Below, in pieces: positions 45,094-54,269 of a stretch of DNA of 64,000 bases (within the stretch, counting starts at the first letter, position 1; each line of letters opens with the position of its first letter). The translations under genes and the position numbers were made by a program. Origin of the DNA: CAZQQU01 sp964595625 (lineage in GTDB: Bacteria; Bacteroidota; Bacteroidia; Flavobacteriales; Flavobacteriaceae); assembly GCA_964595625.1 (NCBI GenBank), contig CAZQQU010000001.1, positions 1 to 64,000 on the forward strand, read 5' to 3'. The notes under the pieces are model-generated. The model had not been told where the DNA came from, ran no database searches, and saw only the letters and a program-made list of their open reading frames with translations.

Positions 45094-45299
45094 GATTTAC
45101 TAGAAGATTAAATGATTGGGTTTTAATTTGAGTAAAAATAGCTAAAGATTTGAATTAAAAAAATTACTATGATTTATGAAAGCACTAATTTTATTAGAGT
45201 TTTTTTTAAAATTCCATACGTTTTCCCTTACGGGAAAAATATACATACGTCTACTCAAATGTGGATAGTGGGGTAGGAGAGTTTCAATTTAGTTACCTC
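45094..45299. other. Gap with a small inverted repeat
   Basis: There is no gene in this AT-rich gap upstream of the broken surface-protein gene. TTTTCCC (45221-45227) and GGGAAAA (45232-45238) form a hairpin that could end the leftward GH92 transcript, though a T-run does not directly follow. A related hairpin with a CCCGAAAGGG core occurs at about 57625-57640. Confidence 0.4.
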
Positions 45300-47582
45300 T
45301 TATTTTTTCGGTTTGTCACTCATCCAAAAAGTCAAAGTACCTCCTTGGATTATGTCAGCATGATGTAGTTGAAAGTCTTTGATTTCCTTTCCATGGAGTA
45401 ACACCTTTTTGACGTATACATTCTTTTTACTTTGGTTTTTAGCTTCTACCGTAAAGGTTTTACCGTTTTCTAAGTTGATGGTGGCTTTATCGACCAAAGG
45501 GCTTCCCAATGAATAAATTTCGCTTCCCGGTGCTACGGGATAAAAACCTAGTGCAGAAAACAAGTACCAAGCACTCATTTGCCCGCAATCGTCATTTCCA
45601 CCCAATCCATCCGGGGTAGGTCGGTATTGTTTTTCCATAATCAACCTTACGGTTTCTTGGGTTTTCCAGGGCTGGGAGGACCAATTGTACAAATAGGCTA
45701 CGTGATGTGCCGGCTCGTTCCCATGAACATAACCGCCGATTATTCCCTCGCGGGTAATGTCTTCCGTTTGCGCAAAAAAATCATCAGACAAGTGCATGGT
45801 GAATAAAGTATTGAGCTTATCGGTAAAAGCTTTTTTTCCACCCATGGCTTCCACCAATCCTTCCGGTTGATGAGGAACAAAAAAGCTGTAGTTCCAACTG
45901 TTTCCTTCAATAAAACCTTGACCGTGGGTTTCATAGATATCAAAATCTTTTCTAAACGTACCGTCAGCCAGTTTGGGTCGCATCATTTTCAGGGAGGGGT
46001 CAAAATTATTTATCCAGTTTTCAGAACGTTTGATAAAGGCATCATAAACCTCCATTCGTCCGAGTTTTTTAGCAATTTGAGCGATCGCCCAGTCATCAAA
46101 AGCGTATTCCAGTGTATTGGAAACCGAAGTGCTATTATATTCATCGGGGATATAGCCTAAATCTATATAATGTCCGATTCCCTCATAATTTCGTTGATTG
46201 GCCGTAGCTATACACGCTTCCAAAGCAGCGTTGGCGTCGCCCTTAAAAGTTCCTTTGATAATGGCATCAGCAAGGACTGTTACACTGTGGTAGCCACTCA
46301 TACACCAATTGTCGTTGGCATAATGTGACCAGATAGGTAGCATTTGCAACGAATTTTGTTCATAATGCTTCATCATCGATTGAATCATATCGTTATTACG
46401 TGACGGTTGAACGATATTAAATAAGGGATGTAAAGCCCGAAAAGTATCCCAGATAGAAAAAGTAGTATGATGGGTAAAACCCTCGGCCGTATGGATTTCC
46501 TGATCCAAACCTTTGTACTGACCGTTGACATCCATATAGACGGTGGGACTTAAAAAAGCGTGGTATAAGGCAGTATAAAAATTGACTTGATCCTCTTCAG
46601 TGGCTTCTATAATTATTTTATTGAGTTCGGTATTCCATTGTTGTTGGGTTTGATTTTTGACTTGGTCAAAATCCCATCCTGGAATTTCGGTTTGCATATT
46701 CTCTAAAGCATTTTTTTGACTCACCGGAGAAAGAGCAAATTTGATGAGAATGGTTTCGTTTTCTTCTGTATCAAAATCAAAGTGCATTCGAATTTTCTTC
46801 CCGGCAATTTCAGGGAAGTTTTCGTTTTGATTAAATTTTCGCCAAAATCCGCCGTATTTAACTCCTGCCTCAAAATCTTTTCGTCCGTAGCTTTTAAACG
46901 GTTTGGAAAAGCTCATCGCAAAATATACCGTGCGGGTACGTGCCCATCCGTTCGTTTGCCGATAGCCGGCTACCAAGGTATCATTGACCACACGTACGTA
47001 TGTCCAGGTAGTTTTATCATCGTAATTATATATACCGTGCATCAAATCTAAGATCACATGAGCTTCATCCGATTTGGGAAAGGTGTATCGGTGCATACCC
47101 ACCCGGGTAGTAGCGGTATGTTCGGCGTTGATGTGGTAGTCTTCTAAAAATACTTGGTAGTACCCGGGTTCTGCATTTTCGTTATCGTGCGAAAAACGGG
47201 AACGAAAACCGCTGTCGGGATCATCGGCTGTACCGGGATTCAATTGTAGCTTGCCCACGGTGGGCATAATAAGAAAATCACCCAAGTCGGAATGCCCGGT
47301 ACCACTAAAATGTGTATGGCTAAAGCCCACGATGGTGGGGTCTTCATACCGATACCCGGCACAGTATTTATAGACGTCTTTGTTGTATTTTCCGTTGTAA
47401 AAAAAAGGGATGGTATCCGTATCAGGACTGAGCTGCACCGCACCAAATGGGGCCGTCGCACCGGGGTAGGTATGTCCCATTTTTTCAGTGCCGATAAACG
47501 GATTGACCCATGGCAACAGGTTTTTCTGACCAAAGGTATTTATTATAAAAAAACAGAAGAGTAGGAGAGTTGTTCTTTGCAT
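45300..47582 (-). CDS. GH92-family alpha-mannosidase, secreted
   Basis: About 760 residues from MQRTTLLLFCFFIINTFGQ (signal peptide, probably exported to the periplasm or surface). GH92 hallmarks run throughout. These are LLPWVNPFIGTEKMGHTYPGATAPFGAVQLSPDT, YRYEDPTIVGFSHTHFSGTG, FTHHTTFSIWDTFRALHP, the NEPAHHVAYLYNW stretch and GGNDDCGQMSAWYLFSALGFYPVAPG. The conserved acids of the family are in those last blocks. It removes terminal mannose from glycans in a Ca2+-dependent way. The in-frame ATG at 47696 adds 38 residues without a signal-like start and is rejected. It stands alone, not in a PUL. Confidence 0.92.
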   Translation of the reverse strand: MQRTTLLLFCFFIINTFGQKNLLPWVNPFIGTEKMGHTYPGATAPFGAVQLSPDTDTIPFFYNGKYNKDVYKYCAGYRYEDPTIVGFSHTHFSGTGHSDLGDFLIMPTVGKLQLNPGTADDPDSGFRSRFSHDNENAEPGYYQVFLEDYHINAEHTATTRVGMHRYTFPKSDEAHVILDLMHGIYNYDDKTTWTYVRVVNDTLVAGYRQTNGWARTRTVYFAMSFSKPFKSYGRKDFEAGVKYGGFWRKFNQNENFPEIAGKKIRMHFDFDTEENETILIKFALSPVSQKNALENMQTEIPGWDFDQVKNQTQQQWNTELNKIIIEATEEDQVNFYTALYHAFLSPTVYMDVNGQYKGLDQEIHTAEGFTHHTTFSIWDTFRALHPLFNIVQPSRNNDMIQSMMKHYEQNSLQMLPIWSHYANDNWCMSGYHSVTVLADAIIKGTFKGDANAALEACIATANQRNYEGIGHYIDLGYIPDEYNSTSVSNTLEYAFDDWAIAQIAKKLGRMEVYDAFIKRSENWINNFDPSLKMMRPKLADGTFRKDFDIYETHGQGFIEGNSWNYSFFVPHQPEGLVEAMGGKKAFTDKLNTLFTMHLSDDFFAQTEDITREGIIGGYVHGNEPAHHVAYLYNWSSQPWKTQETVRLIMEKQYRPTPDGLGGNDDCGQMSAWYLFSALGFYPVAPGSEIYSLGSPLVDKATINLENGKTFTVEAKNQSKKNVYVKKVLLHGKEIKDFQLHHADIIQGGTLTFWMSDKPKK

Positions 47583-47808
47583 ATGTAAGGGGATCTTATA
47601 CGAAGATAAAATATTTTTAGTTTTTATTAAATGTAGTTGATTAACAACTCTTTTTAAATTTATTAAAACGCACGCATTTACTTTTTTAGACAGCATGGTG
47701 TTTTAGTGGGTACACAAATTAGCTACAATAATACCAATTCTCTGAAAAAACAGTAAACCAATAACTCCACCGATACAAGTTCTCCCATTTCACTTCGATT
47801 TTAATTCT

Positions 47809-47844
47809 TAAATTTGACCAAAATAAAATTTGAAGTTTCTTCAA
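47809..47844 (+). promoter_or_regulatory. Possible paaZ promoter and inverted repeat
   Basis: TAAATTTG (47809-47816) fits the -7 consensus. TTGAAGTTTCTTCAA (47830-47844) just after it is an inverted repeat with a 3-nt centre. It differs from the paaE palindrome. The ATG follows at 47873. The rest of the 290-bp gap from the GH92 start shows nothing else. Confidence 0.35.
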
Positions 47845-47872
47845 TATTTCTAATTTCATATTTGACTTTCAC

Positions 47873-50368
47873 ATGAACAAACTACAAAACTATACACAGG
47901 GTCAATGGACTTCAGGAACGGGAGAAGGTGTCCCCATGTTTGATGCCGTAACCGGAGAAGTCATCGCCTATAGCGATACCACCGGAATCAATTTTGAAAA
48001 AACATTACAATACGGCCGGGAGAAAGGCGAAGTGCTTCGTAAAATGACCTTTCAGGAGCGAGGTAATATGTTAAAAAAACTGGCTCTGTATCTAAACAAA
48101 CGCAAGGAAAAGTTTTACGAAATCAGTTACCGAACCGGCGCCACCCGAATAGATAGTTGGATAGATATAGAAGGTGGTTTTGGTAATTTATTTGCCAATG
48201 CATCATTACGTCGCCAATTTCCGAATCAACCGTATCACGTAGAGGGCGATCCTATAGATTTATCACGGGGTGGATCCTTTATGGGGCATCATATTTTGAC
48301 CCCCAAAAGAGGAGTAGCTATCCATATTAATGCCTTTAATTTCCCGGTGTGGGGCATGCTTGAAAAATGTGCCGTAAACTGGATGGCCGGCGTGCCGGCC
48401 GTGGTCAAACCAGCTACTAATACCTCCTTTTTAACCGAAGCTGTCGTTCGTGAAATAATTGCTTCCGGAATTTTACCGGAAGGCGCTTTACAACTCATTG
48501 CCGGTTCTGCCAGAAACTTGCTCGACTTTGTGACCTACCAAGATGTGGTCACTTTTACGGGCTCAGCTTCTACCGGTAGATTGCTTAAAACCCACCCTAA
48601 AATCATTTCCGAATCAGTTCCTTTTAATATGGAAGCCGATTCGCTCAATGCTTGTGTATTAGGAGAAGATGCCGTTCCCGGTACTCCCGAATTTGATTTG
48701 TTTATCAAAGAAGTAAGTCGCGAAATGACCGTTAAAGCCGGCCAGAAATGTACGGCTATTCGTCGTGTAATTGTACCGGAAAATTTGGTAGAGGATGTAC
48801 AAATCGCCTTGGGTAAGCAACTCGCTAAAGTAGTCGTCGGTGATCCCAAACTCAAAGAAGTACGCATGGGAGCCTTGGTCAGTAAAGAACAAGTCGCCGA
48901 AGTGAAAGATCGGGTGGCCGAATTAGCGCAATCTGCTCAAATAGTCTATGGCCATTTAGACACTATTGAAGTTCTAGGTGCCGATGCGGATAAAGGTGCT
49001 TTTATTAGTCCTATACTATTGCTGAGCGAACAGCCCTTTCAGGATCAGGCCGTCCATGAAGTGGAAGCGTTTGGGCCGGTGAGCACGTTGCTGCCTTATA
49101 AAAATTTGGAAGAAGCCATTTCTTTAGCCCAGATGGGCAAAGGATCTTTAGTGAGCTCGATTGTGACGAACCAAGACCAGATTGCCAAAGAATACGTGGT
49201 ACAAGCGGCTTCTCACCACGGTCGTATACTGGTTATTAACCGCGAAAGTGCGAAGCAAAGTACGGGCCACGGATCGCCCTTACCTACCTTGATTCATGGC
49301 GGACCCGGACGGGCCGGTGGAGGTGAAGAAATGGGGGGTATCCGGGGGATTACTCATTATATGCAACGTACCGCTATACAAGGTTCTCCAACAACACTGA
49401 CAGAAATCACGGGTATTTACCAACCCAATGCAGCCTATAAAGAAGCTGAAAATCATCCGTTTACCTATCATTGGGAGGATATTCAACCCGGTATGTCTTT
49501 GAAAACCCATAAAAGAACCATTACTGACAGCGATATAATAAATTTTGCCAATCTTACTTGGGATCATTTCTATGCGCATACAGATACCACATCCTTGGAG
49601 GGTAGTATTTTTGAACAGCGTACCGCCCACGGTTATTTTATAGTTTCGGCTGCCGCCGGTTTGTTTGTGTATCCTAACAAAGGACCCGTTGCAGCCAATT
49701 ACGGACTGGAAGATATTCGGTTTTTACGACCTTTGTATCACAATGATACCATATATGTTCGCCTGACCTGCAAGCAAAAATTAGATCGTGATGTTAACAA
49801 TAAAGAGCACCCTTCAGGGATAGTCAAATGGTTTGTCGAAATTTTTGATCAAGAAGACGAGTTGGTGGCAGTAGCTACTGTCTTGACCATGGTTCAAAAG
49901 AAACAAACCACTTTCGTGGAAATGAACCGCGAAACTATTGAAGCTTGTTTAAGTCGTTTGACTGAAAACTCAAAACCGGCCTGGGGGAATATGACCCCAC
50001 AAAATATGGTGGAGCACTTGGAAGAAAGTTACCGAATTGCTACCGGCGAAATCCACGATTTTGAAATTGCTACACCGGAAGAATACTTGGAAAAAGCGCA
50101 AGCGGTTTTGTGGGATTATAATAAAATGCAACGTGGGTTTAATTTCCCGTTGTATGAAGAAGGTAAAAATCCTCCTTTAAAACATCCTGATTTAGCCACA
50201 GCTAAACAAAAATTATTAGAAGCTCGAGAGGCTTACCTAGCTTTTTTTAAAGAAAACCCGGAAGCGAAAACCAAAAATGTGGTGTTTGGTTATCTGACAA
50301 AATACGAATGGTATTTGTTAGAGCGTAAACACTTAAATCACCATTTTGAACAATTTGGTTTGTTGTAA
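47873..50368 (+). CDS. paaZ: Bifunctional oxepin-CoA hydrolase/semialdehyde dehydrogenase PaaZ fused to a DUF1569 domain
   Basis: 831 residues. Residues 1 to about 510 are an NADP aldehyde dehydrogenase (GVAIHINAFNFPVWG, FTGSASTGR, Glu in NMEADSLNA near 254, Cys in KAGQKCTAIRR near 292). Residues about 520-680 are a MaoC-type hydratase/hydrolase with the D-x4-H pair in WDHFYAHTD near 564-569. Together they open oxepin-CoA and oxidise the aldehyde. E. coli PaaZ ends near 681. Here about 150 more residues match DUF1569 of the DinB-like group (PAWGNMTPQNMVEHLEESY, the NVVFGYLTKYEWYLLERKH stretch, HHFEQFGLL). The role of that extra domain is unknown. It is separated from paaJ by about 4 kb. Confidence 0.92.
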   Translation: MNKLQNYTQGQWTSGTGEGVPMFDAVTGEVIAYSDTTGINFEKTLQYGREKGEVLRKMTFQERGNMLKKLALYLNKRKEKFYEISYRTGATRIDSWIDIEGGFGNLFANASLRRQFPNQPYHVEGDPIDLSRGGSFMGHHILTPKRGVAIHINAFNFPVWGMLEKCAVNWMAGVPAVVKPATNTSFLTEAVVREIIASGILPEGALQLIAGSARNLLDFVTYQDVVTFTGSASTGRLLKTHPKIISESVPFNMEADSLNACVLGEDAVPGTPEFDLFIKEVSREMTVKAGQKCTAIRRVIVPENLVEDVQIALGKQLAKVVVGDPKLKEVRMGALVSKEQVAEVKDRVAELAQSAQIVYGHLDTIEVLGADADKGAFISPILLLSEQPFQDQAVHEVEAFGPVSTLLPYKNLEEAISLAQMGKGSLVSSIVTNQDQIAKEYVVQAASHHGRILVINRESAKQSTGHGSPLPTLIHGGPGRAGGGEEMGGIRGITHYMQRTAIQGSPTTLTEITGIYQPNAAYKEAENHPFTYHWEDIQPGMSLKTHKRTITDSDIINFANLTWDHFYAHTDTTSLEGSIFEQRTAHGYFIVSAAAGLFVYPNKGPVAANYGLEDIRFLRPLYHNDTIYVRLTCKQKLDRDVNNKEHPSGIVKWFVEIFDQEDELVAVATVLTMVQKKQTTFVEMNRETIEACLSRLTENSKPAWGNMTPQNMVEHLEESYRIATGEIHDFEIATPEEYLEKAQAVLWDYNKMQRGFNFPLYEEGKNPPLKHPDLATAKQKLLEAREAYLAFFKENPEAKTKNVVFGYLTKYEWYLLERKHLNHHFEQFGLL

Positions 50369-50430
50369 AAATCCAACGAGCAGATAGGTCTTTAATGACA
50401 CATACCTTACAACTTCTGCGATTTTTTTTC

Positions 50431-50533
50431 GCGTTAGGGATTGTAGTGGAAATCCTTTTTTGAAAAAAAAGATTGAAACAAAAAGCCCGGCCCCCTTTTG
50501 CTGACAAGTTCAGCAAAAGGGGGAACGCCCTAA
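50431..50533 (+). other. Highly structured intergenic element, likely dispersed in Bacteroidota
   Basis: The outer pair TTAGGG (50434-50439)/CCCTAA (50528-50533) encloses three hairpins. They are GGATT/AATCC, a T7/A8 stem (50454-50470), and CCCCCTTTTGCTGA (50491-50504) with TCAGCAAAAGGGGG (50510-50523), a perfect 14-bp stem. The frame sequence (TTAGGGATTG, GATTGAAAC, AAGCCCGG, GGGAACGCCC) resembles an intergenic sequence I recall as widespread in Bacteroidota. The last hairpin may terminate paaZ transcription. I do not know an established name for the element. Confidence 0.5.
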
Positions 50534-50637
50534 AAAGGAGTGAAAGAAATTAACTTTTTTTGGTTTATATTTAACAGGAAATCATTTTTTTAAACTTTAA
50601 AAAAGAGTAATTTTAAAAACTTATAAAATTTCAAGTT

Positions 50638-50946
50638 ATGCCCAAATATTATTATGCAACGGTTATAGTTGCTTTAGAGAAGTTGCGGAAAAAAGGCTAT
50701 GTGGAGGATTTTAACCTACGTGAAGACGATTTGAATGCCAATCCCGAAAAATATGAGATTAAAACAGTGTATCGTTATGAGGGGGAATCAGATCCCGGCG
50801 AAGAGGCTTTTGTGTTTGGAATTAAATGTGCTACCGGTGAAAAAGGCGTTTATGTGATGGGAGCCGCAGCCACCTCCGAAGGAAATGCAACCGATTTTAT
50901 TTATCAAGTCGCCATCCAAGGAAAATATACCCACGAAGAGGAATAA
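50638..50946 (+). CDS. Small conserved protein of unknown function
   Basis: 102 residues, soluble and acidic, with no signal peptide. It has the pattern ALEKLRKKGYVEDFNL, then YEIKTVYRYEGESDPGEEAFVFGIKC, then KGVYVMGAAA. Similar about 100-residue Bacteroidota proteins are sometimes named 'phosphoribosylpyrophosphate synthetase' in databases, but no such enzyme motif is present here. It stands alone between the structured element and dnaX. A TATATTTA box at about 50566-50573 may drive it. Confidence 0.75.
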   Translation: MPKYYYATVIVALEKLRKKGYVEDFNLREDDLNANPEKYEIKTVYRYEGESDPGEEAFVFGIKCATGEKGVYVMGAAATSEGNATDFIYQVAIQGKYTHEEE

Positions 50947-50990
50947 TACGAATACTTATCAACATCCTTTATTATTTTTATTTTTAAAAT

Positions 50991-50998
50991 TATCTTTG
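50991..50998 (+). promoter_or_regulatory. -7 box for dnaX
   Basis: TATCTTTG, 17 bp before the ATG at 51016. No clear -33 TTG. Confidence 0.5.
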
Positions 50999-51015
50999 CT
51001 TGACAAGCACGTTTT

Positions 51016-52767
51016 ATGGAGCATTTTGTAGTATCTGCGAGAAAATACCGTCCCACTGATTTTAAAAGTGTTGTTGGCCAACAAGCCATTACTAGTACCC
51101 TTGAGAACGCTATTAAAAACAAACACTTAGCGCAGGCACTTCTTTTTACCGGACCTCGTGGAGTTGGAAAAACAACATGCGCGCGGATATTAGCCAAGAA
51201 ATTAAATCAAAGTACCGGAGATTATTCTGAGGAAGACTTTGCGTTTAATATTTTTGAATTAGATGCCGCTTCAAACAATTCGGTGGAGGACATTCGGAAA
51301 CTGACCGAGCAGGTACGTATTCCTCCTCAAACCGGCAAATACAAGGTGTATATCATCGACGAGGTTCATATGCTGTCACAAGCGGCCTTTAATGCATTTT
51401 TAAAGACCTTGGAAGAACCGCCCCAGCATGCCATTTTTATATTGGCAACCACCGAAAAACACAAAATTATACCGACCATACTTTCTCGGTGTCAGATTTT
51501 TGATTTTAAGCGAATTACGCTCACGGATATTAAAAATCACTTGGCTGAAATTGCTAAAAGTGAAGGTATAGACGCTGAAGACGATGCCCTACATATCATT
51601 GCTCAAAAAGCCGATGGGGCTTTGCGGGACGCACTGTCTATTTTTGATCGGGTGGTGAGTTATACCGGAGCCCAATTAACCCGCCAAGCGGTGGCCGAAA
51701 ATCTCAATGTACTGGATTATACCACCTATTTTGAAGCTACCGATTTCATAATCCAGCAAGACATACCCGGTGTGCTGGTGTTTTTTAATAAAATATTGGC
51801 CGATGGCTTTGATGGACAGCATTTTATATCGGGTTTGGCCGGACATTTTAGAGATTTATTGGTTAGTAAACATCCGGAAACGGTCAATTTATTAGAAACT
51901 GGGGAACAAATAAAACAGCAGTATTTAGAACAATCCCAAGCTCTACCCACCCGTTTTATTAAAGAAGCTTTGGTACTGGCCAATGAATGTGATTTAAAAT
52001 ACAGGGCGGCTAAAAACCAGCGACTGTTAGTCGAATTGTGCTTGATGCAATTGTGTTCCTTAGGAACCACAAACGAAAAAAAAAAGCCTAGTTCATACAT
52101 AATTCCACCGGTACGTTCTACTACTACTACTACTAATAATAATCAAACAGCAGCCGAAGTTAAGACAGTAGCTCCTACAGTGGCTACACCCAGCACCGAA
52201 ACCCCGCAACCGTTGGAATCCACTATCCCAGTTGCGACCGCCCAGGAGGTAAATACTACCCTGCCTACGCCCACCGCTCCGGAACCTACTCCTGTGGCTA
52301 GTGATTTAACCGCAGTACCTGCTTATTCCTTGAAAAGTTTGGACGTATTGCGTACGGCACAAGCAGAAAAAGAAAGCTTGGAAAAAAACGTACAAGATTT
52401 ACCGGCAGATGACTTTACCGAGGCCCAGCTTCAAGCCGTTTGGCAAACTTATGCACAACTATTGTTTAAAAAAGGGGAAAAGATAGTAGCCTCTATTTTA
52501 GATAGTTGTGTTCCAACTATTCGAGAGGAACAAATTTATGTGGTGTACCCCAACAACACTATGAAGCTGGATTTAGAAAGAGCTCAACACGATTTGTTGA
52601 ATTATTTGTCCAAGCAGTTAAATAACTATCATTTGTGTCTGTGGATTGATGTGGATGAATCGGTTTCGAAACGGTATTTGGTCAATAACCGGGAGAAATA
52701 TGATTTTCTGAAAGAGAAACACCCGGTATTGGAAGAAATGAATAAATTGTTTGACTTTGATTTATAA
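51016..52767 (+). CDS. dnaX: DNA polymerase III subunit gamma/tau
   Basis: 583 residues, clamp-loader ATPase. Walker A is GPRGVGKTTCAR (about residues 46-57). Walker B is VYIIDEVHML. Sensor 1 and the arginine finger lie in FILATTEKHKIIPTILSRCQIF. The zinc-binding cysteine cluster of E. coli DnaX, which normally follows Walker A, is missing (KKLNQSTGDYSEEDFAFN instead), as I recall for flavobacterial DnaX. A Thr/Pro/Ala-rich linker (about 365-435), encoded partly by an ACT/AAT trinucleotide run at 52119-52142, leads to a C-terminal tau-like domain. The miaE gene follows after 3 bp. Confidence 0.93.
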   Translation: MEHFVVSARKYRPTDFKSVVGQQAITSTLENAIKNKHLAQALLFTGPRGVGKTTCARILAKKLNQSTGDYSEEDFAFNIFELDAASNNSVEDIRKLTEQVRIPPQTGKYKVYIIDEVHMLSQAAFNAFLKTLEEPPQHAIFILATTEKHKIIPTILSRCQIFDFKRITLTDIKNHLAEIAKSEGIDAEDDALHIIAQKADGALRDALSIFDRVVSYTGAQLTRQAVAENLNVLDYTTYFEATDFIIQQDIPGVLVFFNKILADGFDGQHFISGLAGHFRDLLVSKHPETVNLLETGEQIKQQYLEQSQALPTRFIKEALVLANECDLKYRAAKNQRLLVELCLMQLCSLGTTNEKKKPSSYIIPPVRSTTTTTNNNQTAAEVKTVAPTVATPSTETPQPLESTIPVATAQEVNTTLPTPTAPEPTPVASDLTAVPAYSLKSLDVLRTAQAEKESLEKNVQDLPADDFTEAQLQAVWQTYAQLLFKKGEKIVASILDSCVPTIREEQIYVVYPNNTMKLDLERAQHDLLNYLSKQLNNYHLCLWIDVDESVSKRYLVNNREKYDFLKEKHPVLEEMNKLFDFDL

Positions 52768-52770
52768 ATT

Positions 52771-53352
52771 ATGTTAGGATTAAAATTACCCACCGACCCC
52801 AGATGGGTTCGAATTGTTGAGAAAAACATTGAAGAAATATTGACCGACCATGCTTTTTGTGAGCAAAAAGCGGCTTCAACGGCTATTTCGTTGATTGTCA
52901 CATTTCCCGAATATACCGAACTGGTGGACGAAATGGTCGCTTTGGTGAAAGAAGAAATCGGTCATTTTAAACTGGTTCACGAACATATTAAAAAGCGCGG
53001 TTGGGTGTTAGGTCGGGATCGAAAAGACGAGTATGTAGTGGCCCTCCAACAGTTTTTCCCGAAAGGGGGAAGTCGTACCGATCAATTGGTTCATCGCTTG
53101 TTATACGCAGCCTTGATTGAGGCCCGTAGTTGCGAACGATTCCGGTTGTTGTCGGAAGAAATCAATGACGAAGAATTGCGCGAGTTTTATCGAAAACTCA
53201 TGATTTCGGAAGCCAATCACTACACCATGTTTTTAGGGTTTGCCCGAAAATATGGCAATCGGGAAGAGGTGGATCGAAAGTGGCAAGATTTATTAGAATA
53301 CGAAGCCGAAATCATGAAAAATTTGGGAACCACCGAACGAGTTCATGGTTAA
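52771..53352 (+). CDS. miaE: tRNA 2-methylthio-N6-isopentenyladenosine(37) hydroxylase, MiaE-like
   Basis: 193 residues, ferritin-like di-iron monooxygenase that hydroxylates the isopentenyl group at tRNA position 37. Iron ligands are in DHAFCEQKAA, KEEIGHFKLVHE (E-x2-H), IEARSCERF and SEANHYTMF (E-x2-H). Length is normal. It lies 3 bp after dnaX, presumably one transcript. Its end overlaps the convergent ppx gene by 4 bp. Confidence 0.9.
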   Translation: MLGLKLPTDPRWVRIVEKNIEEILTDHAFCEQKAASTAISLIVTFPEYTELVDEMVALVKEEIGHFKLVHEHIKKRGWVLGRDRKDEYVVALQQFFPKGGSRTDQLVHRLLYAALIEARSCERFRLLSEEINDEELREFYRKLMISEANHYTMFLGFARKYGNREEVDRKWQDLLEYEAEIMKNLGTTERVHG

Positions 53353-54269
53353 CGGACTTTCGATTTGAATTTTGATTTTTTTTCTTTTTCCTCTTGGTAA
53401 AGCCCTTTGACAATACCGTCTGAAAGTCCTATTTTGGGTACATATATTTTACGAGCCCGGCTCCATTTCATGGCCGATAAATAAATTCGGGTGGCGTGAA
53501 TAATCACGTCCGCCCGATCGGGGTTCATATCGAGTTTGACGACTCGCTCTTCGTAGGTGGAATCGATTATATTTTCGTAATACGAATTCAAATAAATGTA
53601 CGAAAGGGGTTTACGGGGTGGGAGGCCGCTTTGTTTGAAAATACTATTGATGTTCCCACCGGTTCCAATCAATGAGATACGTTCAAATTTTCGGGTTTCC
53701 TGTTTAATCCATCGCTCCATCTCCTGCCAAGTATCTTCCGAAACCATATTTTTTAGTAATCGAACTGTACCTATTTTAAAAGAGGTTGACACCAAATTTT
53801 TACCTTCATTAAAAATAGTGAATTCGGTACTTCCACCACCCACATCCACATAGAGAAAGGTTTTATCATTTAAAATTAGGTCGGTTATATCGGTCGAAGA
53901 GATAATAGATGCCTCATCTTGACCCTCGATGGTTTGTATATAAATTTCGGTGGCTTTAAAAACGCGTTCCACAACCTCTTTTCCATTTTTAGCTTCGCGC
54001 ATGGCCGACGTAGCACAAGCTCTAAACCGCACTACTTGATGGGTTTTAATCAATAAATCAAAAGCTTTGAGGGTATCGATTAAGCGAAGGATGTTTTTCT
54101 CAGAGATTTTTTTATTGATAAAAACGTCCTCACCCAAGCGAATAGGCACTCTTACTAGAGAGGTTTTTTTAAAGATGGTAGGATGTCCGGCTCTTTCAAT
54201 TGCGGAGGCTATTAGCAAACGAACAGCATTAGAACCTATGTCAATAGCAGCGTACTTTTCAATTTTCAT
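53349..54269 (-). CDS. ppx: Exopolyphosphatase, Ppx/GppA family
   Basis: 306 residues. ASKHA-fold phosphatase with AAIDIGSNAVRLLIA at the start and the second phosphate loop LYVDVGGGSTEFTIF near residue 140, then LIGTGGNINSIF. It removes terminal phosphate from polyphosphate or pppGpp. It has only the N-terminal catalytic part, as in short Bacteroidota homologues. Its start overlaps the ppk1 stop by 4 bp (ATGA), so synthesis and breakdown of polyphosphate are translationally coupled. Confidence 0.9.
   Translation of the reverse strand: MKIEKYAAIDIGSNAVRLLIASAIERAGHPTIFKKTSLVRVPIRLGEDVFINKKISEKNILRLIDTLKAFDLLIKTHQVVRFRACATSAMREAKNGKEVVERVFKATEIYIQTIEGQDEASIISSTDITDLILNDKTFLYVDVGGGSTEFTIFNEGKNLVSTSFKIGTVRLLKNMVSEDTWQEMERWIKQETRKFERISLIGTGGNINSIFKQSGLPPRKPLSYIYLNSYYENIIDSTYEERVVKLDMNPDRADVIIHATRIYLSAMKWSRARKIYVPKIGLSDGIVKGLYQEEKEKKSKFKSKVR

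Noticed and set aside
52119..52142. ACT/AAT trinucleotide run in dnaX as a phase-variable tract
   Set aside because: Unit length is three, so changes keep the frame; it lies in a flexible Thr/Asn linker and needs no special explanation.
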